Made by a program: the position numbers and the translations under genes. This document shows, one piece after another, positions 54,897 to 64,000 of a stretch of 64,000 nt of DNA. The notes beneath the pieces are model-generated. The model was given only the letters and a program-made list of their open reading frames with translations, made no database searches and was not told the DNA's origin. Each line of letters starts with the position of its first letter. Position 1 is the first letter of the stretch. Origin of the DNA: Streptomyces roseoviridis. Lineage in GTDB: Bacteria > Actinomycetota > Actinomycetes > Streptomycetales > Streptomycetaceae. The DNA lies in contig NZ_BAAAWU010000001.1 in assembly GCF_039535235.1 (NCBI RefSeq), positions 3,038,001 through 3,102,000 of the forward strand, written 5' to 3'.

Positions 54897-55367
54897 TCAG
54901 CGCTGGGCGGGCACCGGGGGCAGGTCCAGGCCGGCCTTCTCCAGGGCGGCGGGCAGCGGCTCGACCTCGCTGGTGCAGTGGCCGCAGCGGGAGGCGATGG
55001 CCGGGATCTCGGTGAAGCAGCGGGGGCAGTCGCGCTTCTCGGACTTCGGGTCAGCGGCCTCCTCCCGGGCGAACCTCTCCTGGATCTTCGTCATGGGGAC
55101 GACGATCAGGAAGTACAGGACGGCGGCGGTGATGACGAAGGCGATGGCGGCGGCGATCGCCAGGCCGTACGGGAAGACGGTCTTGCCGACGGTGAAGTGG
55201 GCCTCGCTGAAGTCGCCGACCGAGCCGGTGGCGAGGCCGATGAGCGGCGTGATGAAGGCCTTGCTGAAGCCGGTGACGACTGCCGTGAACGCCGATCCGA
55301 CGGCCAGTCCGATGGCCATCGAGACGACGTTCCCGCGGAGAATGAAGTCCTTGAAACCGCTCAGCAC
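54897..55367 (-). CDS. mscL: Large-conductance mechanosensitive channel with zinc-ribbon tail
   Basis: 156 residues. [21 protein letters not shown] starts TM1 with the gating constriction, TPLIGLATG follows, and TM2 is [19 protein letters not shown]. The usual C-terminal helix is followed by [22 protein letters not shown], a four-cysteine zinc-ribbon-like motif, and a Pro/Leu end. MscL releases solutes at high membrane tension. The cysteine tail is an addition relative to the standard protein of about 136 residues. Confidence 0.93.
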   Translation of the reverse strand: MLSGFKDFILRGNVVSMAIGLAVGSAFTAVVTGFSKAFITPLIGLATGSVGDFSEAHFTVGKTVFPYGLAIAAAIAFVITAAVLYFLIVVPMTKIQERFAREEAADPKSEKRDCPRCFTEIPAIASRCGHCTSEVEPLPAALEKAGLDLPPVPAQR

Positions 55368-55401
55368 GGGGTCCTGCTCCTTGGTGTTTCCGGTGTGGGG
55401 G

Positions 55402-56952
55402 TCAGAAGAGGCTGTTCGCCGCGAAGCGGAGCGCGAACTGCGGATAGCCCGACAGGACGACGCCCGCGACCGCGGTGAGGGCGATCGCCAGGGTGACCGG
55501 CGCGGTGGGCCGCTGCGGCACGGACGCCCCCTCCGGCGTGCGGAAGAGCAGCGCCGTCCACCGCAGGTAGTAGGAGAGGGCGATCACGACGTTGACGCCC
55601 ATGATCACGGCGAGCCAGCCGAGGCCCGCGTCGACGGCCGCCGAGAAGACGGTCACCTTTGCGAAGAGGCCGATGATACCCGGCGGCAGCCCGGCCAGGT
55701 TCAGCAGGAAGAATCCCAGGGCGAGGGCGGTGGCCGGGCTCGCCGCGTACAGGCCGCGGTAGTCGGAGATCCGGTTCTCCGGGTTCGCACGTGCGACGAG
55801 CGCGAGGACCGCGAAGGCGCCGAGGTTCACGACCGCGTACATCAGGGCGTACGCGACGGTGGCGCCGATCTGGTCGTCGCTGGAGTACGCGGCGGCGGCG
55901 ATCGGCACCAGGAGGTAGCCGGCCTGGGCGACGGAGGACCAGGCGAGCAGCCGTACCGCGCTCCACGCGCGCGTGGAGACCTGGCGCAGGGCGGCCACGT
56001 TGCCGACGGTCATGGTCAGGGCGGCGAGGGCGGCGAGCGCGGGGCCCCACACGTCGGCGTAGGTGGGGAAGGCGACGACGGTGACCAGGATGAGGCCGGT
56101 GAAGCCGACGGCCTTGCCGACCACCGAGAGGTAGGCGGCCACGGGCAGCGGGGCGCCGACATAGGTGTCGGGCACCCAGAAGTGGAAGGGGACGGCCGCC
56201 GTCTTGAAGGCGAAGCCGACCAGGGTGAGCGCCACGCCCGCCTGGGCGAGGGTCTGCAGCTGGTCGGGCACGTCGCCGAGGCGCTGGGCGACCTCGGTGA
56301 GGTGGAGGCTGCCGGTGGCGGCGTAGACGAAGCTGACGCCGAGCAGGGTGACGGCGGTGGCGGTCACGGAGGACAGGAAGAACTTCAGCGCCGACTCGCC
56401 GGACATCCGGTCGCCGCGCTTGAGGCCGACCAGCGCGAACGCGGGCAGCGAGGCCACTTCGAGGGCGACGACGAGCGTCGCCAGGTCGCGGGAGGCGGGC
56501 AGCAGCGCGGCGCCGGCCGCGGAGGACAGCAGCAGGAACCAGAACTCTCCGGCCGGCAGCTCCTTCCGGGTGCCGGCGAAGGAGAGCAGCCCGGTGAGCA
56601 GCGCGCCGGCGAGCACCAGGAACTGGATGACCAGCGTGAAGTGGTCGGCGGTGTAGCTGCAGGCCCGGATCTGGGTGTCGGCGGTGAGGCAGAAGGTCGA
56701 GCGGTCGCCCGCGCGCAGCGGGACGAGCAGCACGAGCGCGGCGGCCAGGCCGGCGACGGAGGTCCAGCCGAGGAGCTGCTTGCGGCCGGGGGGCACGAAG
56801 AGGTCGGCGACGAGGACGGCGAGGGCGACCACCGCGACGAGGGTGGGCGGCGCGATGGCGAGCCAGTCGACGGACTGGACGAGGTCGGCGGACCGGGCCT
56901 GGCCGGTGGGCCGGGCGAGGTCGGCGGCGGCGAGGGCGGTCACGGGGCTCAC
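55402..56952 (-). CDS. nuoN: NADH-quinone oxidoreductase subunit N
   Basis: 516 residues from GTG 56952, overlapping the nuoM stop. Antiporter-like membrane subunit with about 14 helices; VALEVASLPAFALVGLKRGDRMSGESALKFFLSS holds the conserved TM5 Glu and following loop, and FKTAAVPFHFWVPDTYVGAPLPVAAYLS the TM7 lysine and TM8 His. It pumps protons as part of complex I. Last gene of the operon. Confidence 0.93.
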   Translation of the reverse strand: MSPVTALAAADLARPTGQARSADLVQSVDWLAIAPPTLVAVVALAVLVADLFVPPGRKQLLGWTSVAGLAAALVLLVPLRAGDRSTFCLTADTQIRACSYTADHFTLVIQFLVLAGALLTGLLSFAGTRKELPAGEFWFLLLSSAAGAALLPASRDLATLVVALEVASLPAFALVGLKRGDRMSGESALKFFLSSVTATAVTLLGVSFVYAATGSLHLTEVAQRLGDVPDQLQTLAQAGVALTLVGFAFKTAAVPFHFWVPDTYVGAPLPVAAYLSVVGKAVGFTGLILVTVVAFPTYADVWGPALAALAALTMTVGNVAALRQVSTRAWSAVRLLAWSSVAQAGYLLVPIAAAAYSSDDQIGATVAYALMYAVVNLGAFAVLALVARANPENRISDYRGLYAASPATALALGFFLLNLAGLPPGIIGLFAKVTVFSAAVDAGLGWLAVIMGVNVVIALSYYLRWTALLFRTPEGASVPQRPTAPVTLAIALTAVAGVVLSGYPQFALRFAANSLF

Positions 56953-58526
56953 TGGGTGCCTCCGGCGAGGAGCTGCTGGACGGCCGGGTCGGTGAGGCCG
57001 AGGAGGACCGCGGGCCACAGTCCGGCGAGGACGGTGAGGGCGACGAGCGGGGTCCAGGCGGCCAGCTCGTACCCCTGGACGTCGGCGATCGCGGCCTCGC
57101 CGGACGGGCGGGGGCCGCCCATGCAGACGCGGCGGACGACGACGAGGAGGTAGGCGGCGGTGAGGAGGGTGCCGAAGGCGCCGATCGCCGTGTACGTGAG
57201 GAAGGCGGGGCGGCTGAGGCCCTCGGCCGGGTCGAAGGCGCCGAACAGGGCCAGCATCTCGCCCCAGAAGCCGGCCAGTCCGGGCAGTCCGAGCGAGGCG
57301 ACCGCGGCGAAGGCGAGCAGCGCGCCGAGGCGGGGGGCGCGGCCGTAGAGGGCGGCGCCGGTGGCCCCGGCGAGCGTGTCGAGGTCGGCGGTGCCGTAGC
57401 GGTCCTTGACGGCGCCGGCGAGGAAGAAGAGCAGGCCGGTGATGAGGCCGTGGGCGATGTTGGCGAAGAGGGCGCCGTTGACCCCGGTGGGGGTCATGGT
57501 GGCGATGCCGAGCAGCACGAAGCCCATGTGGCCGACGGAGGAGTACGCGATCAGGCGCTTGAGGTCGCCCTTGCTGCCGGGCCTCGCGAGCGCGAGGCAG
57601 GCGAGCGACCCGTAGATGATCCCGGCGACGGCGAAGGCGGCGAGGTACGGGGCGAAGGCGCGCATGCCGTCGGGGGCGATCGGCAGCACGATCCGCACGA
57701 AGCCGTAGGTGCCCATCTTCAGGAGCACGCCGGCGAGGAGGACGGAGCCGACGGTGGGGGCGGCGGTGTGGGCGTCCGGCAGCCAGGTGTGCAGCGGCCA
57801 CATCGGGGTCTTCACCGCGAGGCCGACGCCGATCGCGAGAACGGCGATGACCTGCACGGACGTGGTCAGTCCACGGCCGTTGTCAGTGGCGAGTGCCACC
57901 ATGTCGAACGTGCCCGCCTTCAGGCCCACGAGGAGGAGACCGAGCAGCATGACGACGGAGCCGAGCAGCGTGTAGAGCACGAACTTCCAGGCGGCGGCCT
58001 GCCTGCCCTCGCCGCCCCAGCGGGCGATGAGGAAGTACATCGGGATGAGGACCATCTCGAAGGCCAGGAAGAACAGCACGAGGTCGAGGACGGCGAAGGT
58101 CGCCAGGGTGCCGGACTCGAGCACGAGGAGCAGGGCGACGAAGGCCCGGGGCGCGGGGCCCGTGGGGGGCTTGAAGTAGCTGTACAGCGCGCACAGGAAG
58201 GTGAGCAGCGCGGTCAGGACGAGGAGGGGGAGGGAGATGCCGTCGACACCGAGGTGGATGCGCACGTCGAGTGCCCTGATCCAGCTGATGTCGGTCGTGG
58301 CCTGCATCGTCGAGGGGTGGTCGTGGTCGAAGCCGAGGGCGAGGACGACCGTGGCGAGCAGGACGGCGCCGGTGACGGTGACGCCGTGGCGGAGCACGGC
58401 CTGGTCGGGTGACGATCCCTTCAGGCCGGGCGGGGCCGGCAGGAGGGCGGCGACGGCGCCGACGAGCGGGCCGGCGACGATCAACGCCAGAAGGAACTGC
58501 ATCACGGACTCGCTGATATCGATCAC
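56949..58526 (-). CDS. nuoM: NADH-quinone oxidoreductase subunit M
   Basis: 525 residues, starting 3 bp after nuoL at GTG 58526 (an in-frame ATG 24 bp later is possible). FFLAFEMVLIPMYFLIARWGGEGR carries the TM5 Glu; [29 protein letters not shown] the TM7 lysine and TM8 His; SSVGHMGFVLLGIA and AHGLITGLLFFLAGAV follow. Proton-pumping antiporter-like subunit of complex I. Confidence 0.95.
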   Translation of the reverse strand: MIDISESVMQFLLALIVAGPLVGAVAALLPAPPGLKGSSPDQAVLRHGVTVTGAVLLATVVLALGFDHDHPSTMQATTDISWIRALDVRIHLGVDGISLPLLVLTALLTFLCALYSYFKPPTGPAPRAFVALLLVLESGTLATFAVLDLVLFFLAFEMVLIPMYFLIARWGGEGRQAAAWKFVLYTLLGSVVMLLGLLLVGLKAGTFDMVALATDNGRGLTTSVQVIAVLAIGVGLAVKTPMWPLHTWLPDAHTAAPTVGSVLLAGVLLKMGTYGFVRIVLPIAPDGMRAFAPYLAAFAVAGIIYGSLACLALARPGSKGDLKRLIAYSSVGHMGFVLLGIATMTPTGVNGALFANIAHGLITGLLFFLAGAVKDRYGTADLDTLAGATGAALYGRAPRLGALLAFAAVASLGLPGLAGFWGEMLALFGAFDPAEGLSRPAFLTYTAIGAFGTLLTAAYLLVVVRRVCMGGPRPSGEAAIADVQGYELAAWTPLVALTVLAGLWPAVLLGLTDPAVQQLLAGGTQ

Positions 58527-58529
58527 GGC

Positions 58530-60530
58530 TCACGCTCCGGCGGCGGCGTTGGCGAGGACGACGGCGACGATCGCCAGGACGACGGAGCCGGCGAGCAGGG
58601 CGCTGAGGTAGGTCTGCACGTTGCCCGTCTGGGCGCGGCGGACGAGCCAGCCGAGGCCCCTGGCGCTGTCGCCCGCGCCGCGTACGTAGGTGTCGACGAC
58701 CTCGCGGTCCAGGAAGCGGACCAGCGAGGCGGCGGCGAGGACGGGGCGGACGAACAGCGTCCGGTAGACGGCGTCCAGGTGGAAGCCGGCGGCCGCCGCC
58801 CGGTGGAGCGGGCCGAGCAGGGCGCGGCCGGGGTCGGCCGGGTCCGGGGCCGAGGCGATGTCCCCGTAGGCGGGGGTGTGGCTCGCGATGGCCTCGGCCT
58901 CGACGAGACCGGCGTCGCCCTCGGGGTGGGCGGCGACGGCGCCGAGCGGGGTACGGGCCGCGAGGACGCGGGTGCGCTGCCAGACCGCGTAGGTGACGGC
59001 TGCGCCGACGACGGCGAGGCCGGTGCCGAGGACGGCGGTGGTGACGGTCGGGGTCAGCGGGTGGCCGTCGAACCAGTCGTCGAGGTGGCCGGCGGTCAGT
59101 CCGAAGCCGAGGGAGGGGACGGCGAGCACCCACAGGACGGCCGTCATCGTGACGGGCTGGCGGCCGTGATCGGGGGCTTCGGCGCCCCGGCCGCGGAAGG
59201 CGAGCAGCCACAGCCGGGCGGCGTACGCGGCGGTGAGCAGCGCCGTCAGCAGGCCGGCGACGAGCACGATCCAGCCGGCGCCGGCGGGGGCGGCGGTGCG
59301 GTCGCCGACGGCGGTGTGCTCGGCGGCGACGAGGACGGCTTCCTTGGAGAAGAAGCCGGCGAAGGGCGGGATCGCGGCGAGCGCGAGCAGGCCGACGGTC
59401 ATCGTCCAGTAGGCGTCGGGCGCGCGCTTGGTCAGTCCGCTCATCCGGGACATGGCCGAGAGCGAGTTGGTGCCGGCGGCGTGGATGACCGCGCCCGCGG
59501 CGAGGAAGAGCAGTGCCTTGAAGGCGCCGTGCGCAAGGAGGTGGAAGACGGCGGCCCCGCGGTCGGCGACGGCGAGGGCGCCCGCCATGTAGCCGAGCTG
59601 GCCGATCGTCGAGTAGGCGAGGACCCGCTTGATGTCGTCCTGGGCGAGCGCGGCGAGCGCCGAGCCGGCCATGGTGACCGCGGCCATCACGGCGAGCACG
59701 GTCAGGGCGGCGCCGGAGGCGGCGAAGACCGGCAGCAGCCGGGCGACGAAGTAGACGCCGGCGGCGACCATCGTCGCCGCGTGGATCAGCGCGGAGACGG
59801 GGGTGGGACCGGCCATGGCGTCCGGGAGCCAGGTGTGCAGCGGGAACTGGGCGGACTTGCCCGCCACGCCGGCGAGGAGCAGCAGCGCCACCGGGGTGGG
59901 GTGGTCGAGGCCGCCGTTGGCGACCGCGCCGAGCACGCCGGTGATGCGGAAGGTGCCCGCGTCGACGGCCAGCGCGAACAGGCCGATCAGGAAGGGGACG
60001 TCACCGAGCTTGGTGACGAGGAATGCCTTCAGGGAGGCCGAGCGGGCCTCGGGGGTCTCCCAGTAGTGCCCGACGAGGAAGTACGAGCAGATGCCCATGA
60101 CCTCCCAGCCGACCAGGAGCACCATCAGGTCGCCGGAGTAGACGACGAGCAGCATGGCGGAGGTGAAGAGGGAGACCAGCGCCGCGTACGAGGGGTAGCG
60201 CGGGTCGTCGCGCAGATAGCCGGTCGAGTAGATCTGCACGCAGGTGGCGACCACTGCGACCAGGACGGCGACGACGGCGGCGAAGCCGTCGATGTGCAGG
60301 GCCAGATCGATGGGGACGGAGCCGGTGGGGGTGAGCTGGGTGGCGGCGTCGAGGGCCTTCCCGCCGCCCTGCCGGATCGCGACGAGCACGGCGAGGACGG
60401 TCGCGGCGAGCGTCGGGAGCACGGCGAGCGGGCGCACGAAGCCGGGCGCGGTCCGGCCCAGGAGCAGGCCGGCGGCGGAACCGAGGAAGGGCAGGAGGGG
60501 GACGAGGACGGCGAGGGTCGTGGTGGTCAC
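58530..60530 (-). CDS. nuoL: NADH-quinone oxidoreductase subunit L
   Basis: 666 residues from GTG overlapping the nuoK stop. [20 protein letters not shown] (TM5 Glu), [26 protein letters not shown] (TM7 Lys) and [33 protein letters not shown] are conserved. About 16 helices, with the C-terminal lateral helix (about 575-640) that runs along the membrane arm. Distal proton pump of complex I. Confidence 0.96.
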   Translation of the reverse strand: MTTTTLAVLVPLLPFLGSAAGLLLGRTAPGFVRPLAVLPTLAATVLAVLVAIRQGGGKALDAATQLTPTGSVPIDLALHIDGFAAVVAVLVAVVATCVQIYSTGYLRDDPRYPSYAALVSLFTSAMLLVVYSGDLMVLLVGWEVMGICSYFLVGHYWETPEARSASLKAFLVTKLGDVPFLIGLFALAVDAGTFRITGVLGAVANGGLDHPTPVALLLLAGVAGKSAQFPLHTWLPDAMAGPTPVSALIHAATMVAAGVYFVARLLPVFAASGAALTVLAVMAAVTMAGSALAALAQDDIKRVLAYSTIGQLGYMAGALAVADRGAAVFHLLAHGAFKALLFLAAGAVIHAAGTNSLSAMSRMSGLTKRAPDAYWTMTVGLLALAAIPPFAGFFSKEAVLVAAEHTAVGDRTAAPAGAGWIVLVAGLLTALLTAAYAARLWLLAFRGRGAEAPDHGRQPVTMTAVLWVLAVPSLGFGLTAGHLDDWFDGHPLTPTVTTAVLGTGLAVVGAAVTYAVWQRTRVLAARTPLGAVAAHPEGDAGLVEAEAIASHTPAYGDIASAPDPADPGRALLGPLHRAAAAGFHLDAVYRTLFVRPVLAAASLVRFLDREVVDTYVRGAGDSARGLGWLVRRAQTGNVQTYLSALLAGSVVLAIVAVVLANAAAGA

Positions 60531-60886
60531 GCGGTGGCCTCGGCCTTCTCGCCGGCGGACGGCGTTTCCTCGGTGCCGCGGGGTTCGGCCGTGTCACGGA
60601 GGCGGTCGACGTCGGCGGTGCCGCGGTTGCGGTGGACCATCAGGACGATCGCGAGACCGATGCCGATCTCCGCGGCGGCGATGGCGATGGTGAAGAGGGT
60701 GAGGGCCTGGCCCGCGTGGAGGGTGTCGCGGAGCCACACGTCGAAGGCGACCAGGTTGAGGTTGACGGCGTTGAGCATGAGCTCGACGGACATCAGGACC
60801 AGGATCGCGTTGCGGCGGGCGAGGACTCCGTACAGCCCGACGGAGAACAGCAGGGCGGCGAGGACGGCCGGGTAGGCGAGGTGCAT
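60527..60886 (-). CDS. nuoK: NADH-quinone oxidoreductase subunit K
   Basis: 119 residues, three helices. [16 protein letters not shown] holds the TM2 glutamate and [13 protein letters not shown] the TM3 glutamate of the central proton path. The last 30 residues ([20 protein letters not shown]) are a charged extension not found in E. coli NuoK. Start overlaps the nuoJ stop (ATGA). Confidence 0.95.
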   Translation of the reverse strand: MHLAYPAVLAALLFSVGLYGVLARRNAILVLMSVELMLNAVNLNLVAFDVWLRDTLHAGQALTLFTIAIAAAEIGIGLAIVLMVHRNRGTADVDRLRDTAEPRGTEETPSAGEKAEATA

Positions 60887-61449
60887 CAGCCTTCCTCTCC
60901 GTTCTTCTTCCGGGACAGGACGATGGCACCGACGAGGGCGGCGAGCAGCAGCACGGACAGCGCCTCGAAGGGCAGCACCCAGTGCCGGAAGAGGATCTCG
61001 CCGGAGACCTTGGTGGAGCCCTGGGCGGGCCCGTCGAGGTCGATCCAGGTGGTGCGGAAGGCGTCCAGGACCACCCACACCAGGGCGGCCGCTGCGGCCA
61101 GTGCGACGGCGAGGGCGACCGGCCGGTTGCCCGAGTCGGAGTCCGGGGAGCGGCCGATGGGGGCCTTGGTGAGCATGAGGCCGAAGAGGAGGAGGACGAC
61201 GACGGAACCGACGTAGATCAGCACCTGGACCCAGGCGATGAACTCGGCGGTGAGCAGCAGGTACTCGACGGCGAGGCCGCCGAGCGCCACGACCAGCCAC
61301 AGGGCGGCGTGGACGAGCTGCTTGGTGGTGACGGTGACGAGGGCCGCGCCGAGGGTGACGAGGCCGACGAGGAGGAAGGCGATCTCGACGCCGGTGGGCG
61401 AGAGGAAGCCGTCGGTCCGGGCGGCGAGGGTCTGCACGGCGAGGGTCAC
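60886..61449 (-). CDS. nuoJ: NADH-quinone oxidoreductase subunit J
   Basis: 187 residues from GTG overlapping the nuoI stop. Five helices; [21 protein letters not shown] and [24 protein letters not shown] (TM3 with the pi-bulge) are the conserved core. It ends SRKKNGEEG. Membrane-arm subunit linking the quinone site to the antiporters. Confidence 0.95.
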   Translation of the reverse strand: MTLAVQTLAARTDGFLSPTGVEIAFLLVGLVTLGAALVTVTTKQLVHAALWLVVALGGLAVEYLLLTAEFIAWVQVLIYVGSVVVLLLFGLMLTKAPIGRSPDSDSGNRPVALAVALAAAAALVWVVLDAFRTTWIDLDGPAQGSTKVSGEILFRHWVLPFEALSVLLLAALVGAIVLSRKKNGEEG

Positions 61450-62018
61450 TGCGGGCCCTCCTGCTGCTGGGCCTGGGCGGCGGCCTCGGCGGCGGCCTGG
61501 GCGGCGGCCTTCTCCGCCGCCTTGCGGGCCGCGGCGAACTCCTTCGGCTCCTCCGCGCGCGGGTCGAGCGCGGGCGGCTCCGGCACCGTCCACATCCACT
61601 CGCGCAGCTTGTCGCGCTCGTGGGTCAGCTCGTGGATGTCGGTCTCCGCGTACTCGAACTCGGGCGACCAGAACAGCGCGTCGAAGGGGCACACCTCGAT
61701 GCAGATGCCGCAGTACATGCACAGCGAGAAGTCGATCGCGAAGCGGTCGAGGACGTTGCGGCTGCGCTCCCGCCCGCCGGGGGCGGCCGGCGGGACCGTC
61801 TCCTTGTGGGAGTCGATGTAGATGCACCAGTCGGGGCACTCGCGGGCGCACAGCATGCACACCGTGCAGTTCTCCTCGAACAGCCCGATGACCCCGCGGG
61901 AGCGGGGCGGCAGCTCGGGCTGGACGTCCGGGTACTGCGCGGTGACGTTCTTGCGGGTCATCGTCCGCAGGGTGACGGCGAGGCCCTTGGCGAGGCCGGA
62001 GCCGGGGATGGGAGGCAT
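61446..62018 (-). CDS. nuoI: NADH-quinone oxidoreductase subunit I
   Basis: 190 residues. Two 4Fe-4S motifs: [15 protein letters not shown] and [15 protein letters not shown], which bind clusters N6a and N6b in front of quinone. The N-terminus [23 protein letters not shown] packs on NuoH. The C-terminal 35 residues are an Ala/Gln/Glu-rich helix ([20 protein letters not shown]) beyond the normal end. Start overlaps the nuoH stop (TAATG). Confidence 0.95.
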   Translation of the reverse strand: MPPIPGSGLAKGLAVTLRTMTRKNVTAQYPDVQPELPPRSRGVIGLFEENCTVCMLCARECPDWCIYIDSHKETVPPAAPGGRERSRNVLDRFAIDFSLCMYCGICIEVCPFDALFWSPEFEYAETDIHELTHERDKLREWMWTVPEPPALDPRAEEPKEFAAARKAAEKAAAQAAAEAAAQAQQQEGPQ

Positions 62019-62989
62019 TACTGGATCGCCACCTTCACGATGCCGGTGAGCGCGATCTGCGCGAGGGCGAGCGGGACGAGCGTCGTCCAGGCGAGCTTCT
62101 GGAGCTGGTCCTCGCGCAGGCGGGGGTAGGACACCCGGAGCCAGATCACGACGAAGGCCAGGACGGCGGTCTTGAGCAGGGTCCAGAACAGGCCCCAGCC
62201 GAGCCCGTCGCCGAAGGGTCCGTGCCAGCCGCCGAGGAAGAGGACGGTGGTCAGACCGCACAGGACGACGATGCCGGCGTACTCGGCGAGCAGGAACAGC
62301 GCGAAGCGCAGACCGGTGTACTCGGTGTACGCGCCGAAGATGATCTCCGAGTCGGCGACGGGCATGTCGAACGGGGGCCGCTGGAGCTCGGCGAGGCCGG
62401 CCGTGAAGAAGACGAGCGCGCCGACGATCTGCCAGGGCAGCCACCACCACGCGAAGGCGTCCAGGATCCCCGGGAGCGAGACCGTACCGGCCGCCATCGC
62501 GACGGACGCGGCGGCGAGCAGCATCGGCAGCTCGTACGCGAGCAGCTGCGCGGCGGTACGGAGCGCGCCGAGCAGCGAGAACTTGTTCGCCGACGCCCAT
62601 CCGGCCATCAGGCTCCCGAGCACCCCGACGCCCATCACGGCCAGCACGAAGAACACCCCGGCGTCGACGACCTGCCCGACGGCGCCCTCGCCGGGGCCGA
62701 TGGGGAGCGCGACGAGCACGAGGAGATACGGCAGCAGCGCGACGGCCGGCGCGAGCTGGAAGATCCGCCGGTCGGCGCTGGCCGGTACGACGTCCTCCTT
62801 CTGCGCGAACTTCACGCCGTCGGCGACGAGCTGCGCCCACCCGTGGAACCCGCCCGCGTACATGGGCCCGAGCCGGCCCTGCATGTGGGCCATGACCTTG
62901 TGCTCGGTCTGCCCGACGACGAGCGGCAGCACGAGGAACACGGCGAAGACGACGAGCAGCCGGAGGGCGACGTCGAGTACGTCGTTCAC
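62018..62989 (-). CDS. nuoH: NADH-quinone oxidoreductase subunit H
   Basis: 323 residues, about 8 helices, starting at GTG 62989 inside the previous stop. [18 protein letters not shown] and [23 protein letters not shown] line the quinone entrance; [26 protein letters not shown] and [25 protein letters not shown] are the charged-residue signatures. It forms the base of the quinone chamber and the heel of the membrane arm. Confidence 0.96.
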   Translation of the reverse strand: MNDVLDVALRLLVVFAVFLVLPLVVGQTEHKVMAHMQGRLGPMYAGGFHGWAQLVADGVKFAQKEDVVPASADRRIFQLAPAVALLPYLLVLVALPIGPGEGAVGQVVDAGVFFVLAVMGVGVLGSLMAGWASANKFSLLGALRTAAQLLAYELPMLLAAASVAMAAGTVSLPGILDAFAWWWLPWQIVGALVFFTAGLAELQRPPFDMPVADSEIIFGAYTEYTGLRFALFLLAEYAGIVVLCGLTTVLFLGGWHGPFGDGLGWGLFWTLLKTAVLAFVVIWLRVSYPRLREDQLQKLAWTTLVPLALAQIALTGIVKVAIQ

Positions 62990-64000
62990 GCGGGATCGCC
63001 TCCGGCGGGGTCGGTGGGACTGTCGGTACGGGGCCGCCCGGCGCGGCCGTCGCCCCGGAGGGGCGGGACGTCGGGCGCCTCGCCCTCGGGGGCGGGTCGG
63101 TCGGCGTCACGTGACGTGGGTGGGGCGGCGGGCGCCTCGCCCGCCCGGGCGGTGCCGTCGGCGTCACCCGATGCGGGTGAGACGTCGGGCACCTCGCCCT
63201 CGGGGGCCGTGCGCTCGGCGTCACGTGACGTGGGTCGGGCGGCGGCGCTGCCGGGGGTGCCGGAGGACTGGTCCTCCTGGCCGACCGGGGTGGCGGCCTG
63301 GGCGCCGCCCGACGCCGGCAGGGCGGCGGACGCCTCGCCCGCCGGGGCGGTGCCGTCGGCGTCACCCGATGCGGGTGAGACTGCGGGGGCCGCGCCCTCT
63401 GCGGCGTCCGCCTCCGGGGCAGTGCCTTCGGCGGCGGGCGCGGGCAGGGCGTCCGTGGCCTCCGCCGCGGCCTCGGCCGGCGGGGCCTCGTCGGTGCCCG
63501 GGGCGGGCGGGGCGTCCGGACTGGTGTCCGGGGCCTCTCCACTCGTGGAGGGATCGACGGCCTTCGAGCCGTGGGCAGAGCCCGGCTCCGTCCGGGGCGC
63601 GGGAGTCGCGGGCTCGTCCGGGACGGCGGCGCTGGTGCGGCCGCCGGCCGGTTCCTCCGGGCCGGGGGCCGGAGTCTCGCTGGGGTTCCCGGGGTCCGCC
63701 GGGGCCGCGGGAGCCGTCGGTTCCTCGTCGAACGCCGGACGGGCGTGGTGCCACGGGGCGTCCGAGCTCCGCGTACGGGGCGCGGGCGCCGGTCGCTTGG
63801 GCGCCTCCGCGCGCTGGCTCGCCGAACCCGCGCTCGCGCTCCGGTTGCGGCGCGGACCGGCGGGGGCCGCACCGGCAGACGGGTCCACCGCAGCCGCCTC
63901 AGCGGACTCATCCGCCGCGGGCGCCTCCGCGCGCTGGCTCGCCGAACCCGCGCTCGCACTCCGATTGCGGCGCGGACCGGTGGGGGCCGCTCCGGCGGAC
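62986..64000 (-). CDS. Low-complexity repetitive tail, probably C-terminus of NuoG (partial)
   Basis: The minus-strand frame ending at 62986 is open to the window edge: 337 residues, nearly all Ala, Pro, Glu, Gly, Asp, Ser and Thr, with no folded-domain pattern. It contains a 40-residue (120-bp) tandem duplication at the edge ([20 protein letters not shown] twice, about 63798-63999) and later repeats of [11 protein letters not shown] and TSRDA. Position directly before nuoH and GTGA overlap make NuoG the likely identity; its iron-sulfur domains would lie outside the window. An independent gene cannot be excluded. Confidence 0.5.
   Translation of the reverse strand, partial: SAGAAPTGPRRNRSASAGSASQRAEAPAADESAEAAAVDPSAGAAPAGPRRNRSASAGSASQRAEAPKRPAPAPRTRSSDAPWHHARPAFDEEPTAPAAPADPGNPSETPAPGPEEPAGGRTSAAVPDEPATPAPRTEPGSAHGSKAVDPSTSGEAPDTSPDAPPAPGTDEAPPAEAAAEATDALPAPAAEGTAPEADAAEGAAPAVSPASGDADGTAPAGEASAALPASGGAQAATPVGQEDQSSGTPGSAAARPTSRDAERTAPEGEVPDVSPASGDADGTARAGEAPAAPPTSRDADRPAPEGEAPDVPPLRGDGRAGRPRTDSPTDPAGGDPA

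Noticed and set aside
54784..57153. Open frame of nearly 800 codons on the plus strand across mscL and nuoN
   Set aside because: Low-complexity Gly/Glu/Asp/Arg product opposite two recognised membrane proteins; no start signal.

Overview
The window is high-GC actinobacterial DNA, almost certainly from Streptomyces or a close relative. The evidence is the order secE-nusG-rplK-rplA-lipoprotein-rplJ-rplL-rpoB-rpoC with rpmG and hadAB-like genes close by, GTG/TTG starts, many GTGA/ATGA gene overlaps, an RpoB/RpoC pair of 1160/1299 aa, a long acidic N-terminal extension on NusG, and families (DUF6284/6303/6251/6257-like, Prim-Pol AICE genes) typical of Streptomyces.

Layout. (1) 1-9395, plus strand: the right part of a siphophage-type tail and lysis block (tape measure C-terminus, distal tail protein, three tandem paralogous putative fibres, a Gp37-like hub protein, an amidase endolysin, holin-like proteins). 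It ends 17 bp before a bidirectional terminator shared with rpoC. No integrase, repressor or att site is visible at this end, which fits a resident tail-like particle (tailocin-like) better than a fresh prophage, although the left half lies outside the window. (2) 9468-22700, minus strand: transcription/translation core, with its own rpoB promoter, several strong terminators and an L10-type leader. (3) 22904-32945: housekeeping and accessory chromosomal genes (aminotransferase, adenosine deaminase, divergent TetR/SDR pair around a perfect 22-bp palindrome, secreted proteins, murB, two hot-dog dehydratases, rpmG, tRNA-Met, tRNA-Thr, a degenerate amidohydrolase).

(4) 33023-49902: an integrative and conjugative element of the AICE type, 16,823 bp between 57-bp direct repeats, inserted in the 3' end of tRNA-Tyr. 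From right to left it has int and xis, a field of TGCGTCAC repeats that looks like a replication origin, a replicative helicase/ATPase and a Prim-Pol, small putative spread proteins, a palindrome cluster next to an FtsK-like TraB (candidate clt), an orphan cytosine methyltransferase with an overprinted second reading frame, small AICE proteins, a regulatory block (tandem GntR, HD hydrolase, NUDIX hydrolase, HTH-DUF5919-like protein), and at the far end one AT-richer cargo gene fusing DUF262 to a Schlafen/AlbA_2-like domain, a plausible anti-phage effector. The element also brings a replacement terminator for the tRNA gene it restores.

(5) 49853-64000: tRNA-Tyr, YajQ-like protein, an alkyltransferase followed by a frameshifted AlkB-like gene, a GlsB-like membrane protein, an APC transporter with a leaderless promoter, htpX-yccF, mscL, and the distal part of the complex I operon (nuoH to nuoN, minus strand), entered through a long, internally repetitive Ala/Pro/Glu-rich tail that is probably the C-terminus of NuoG.
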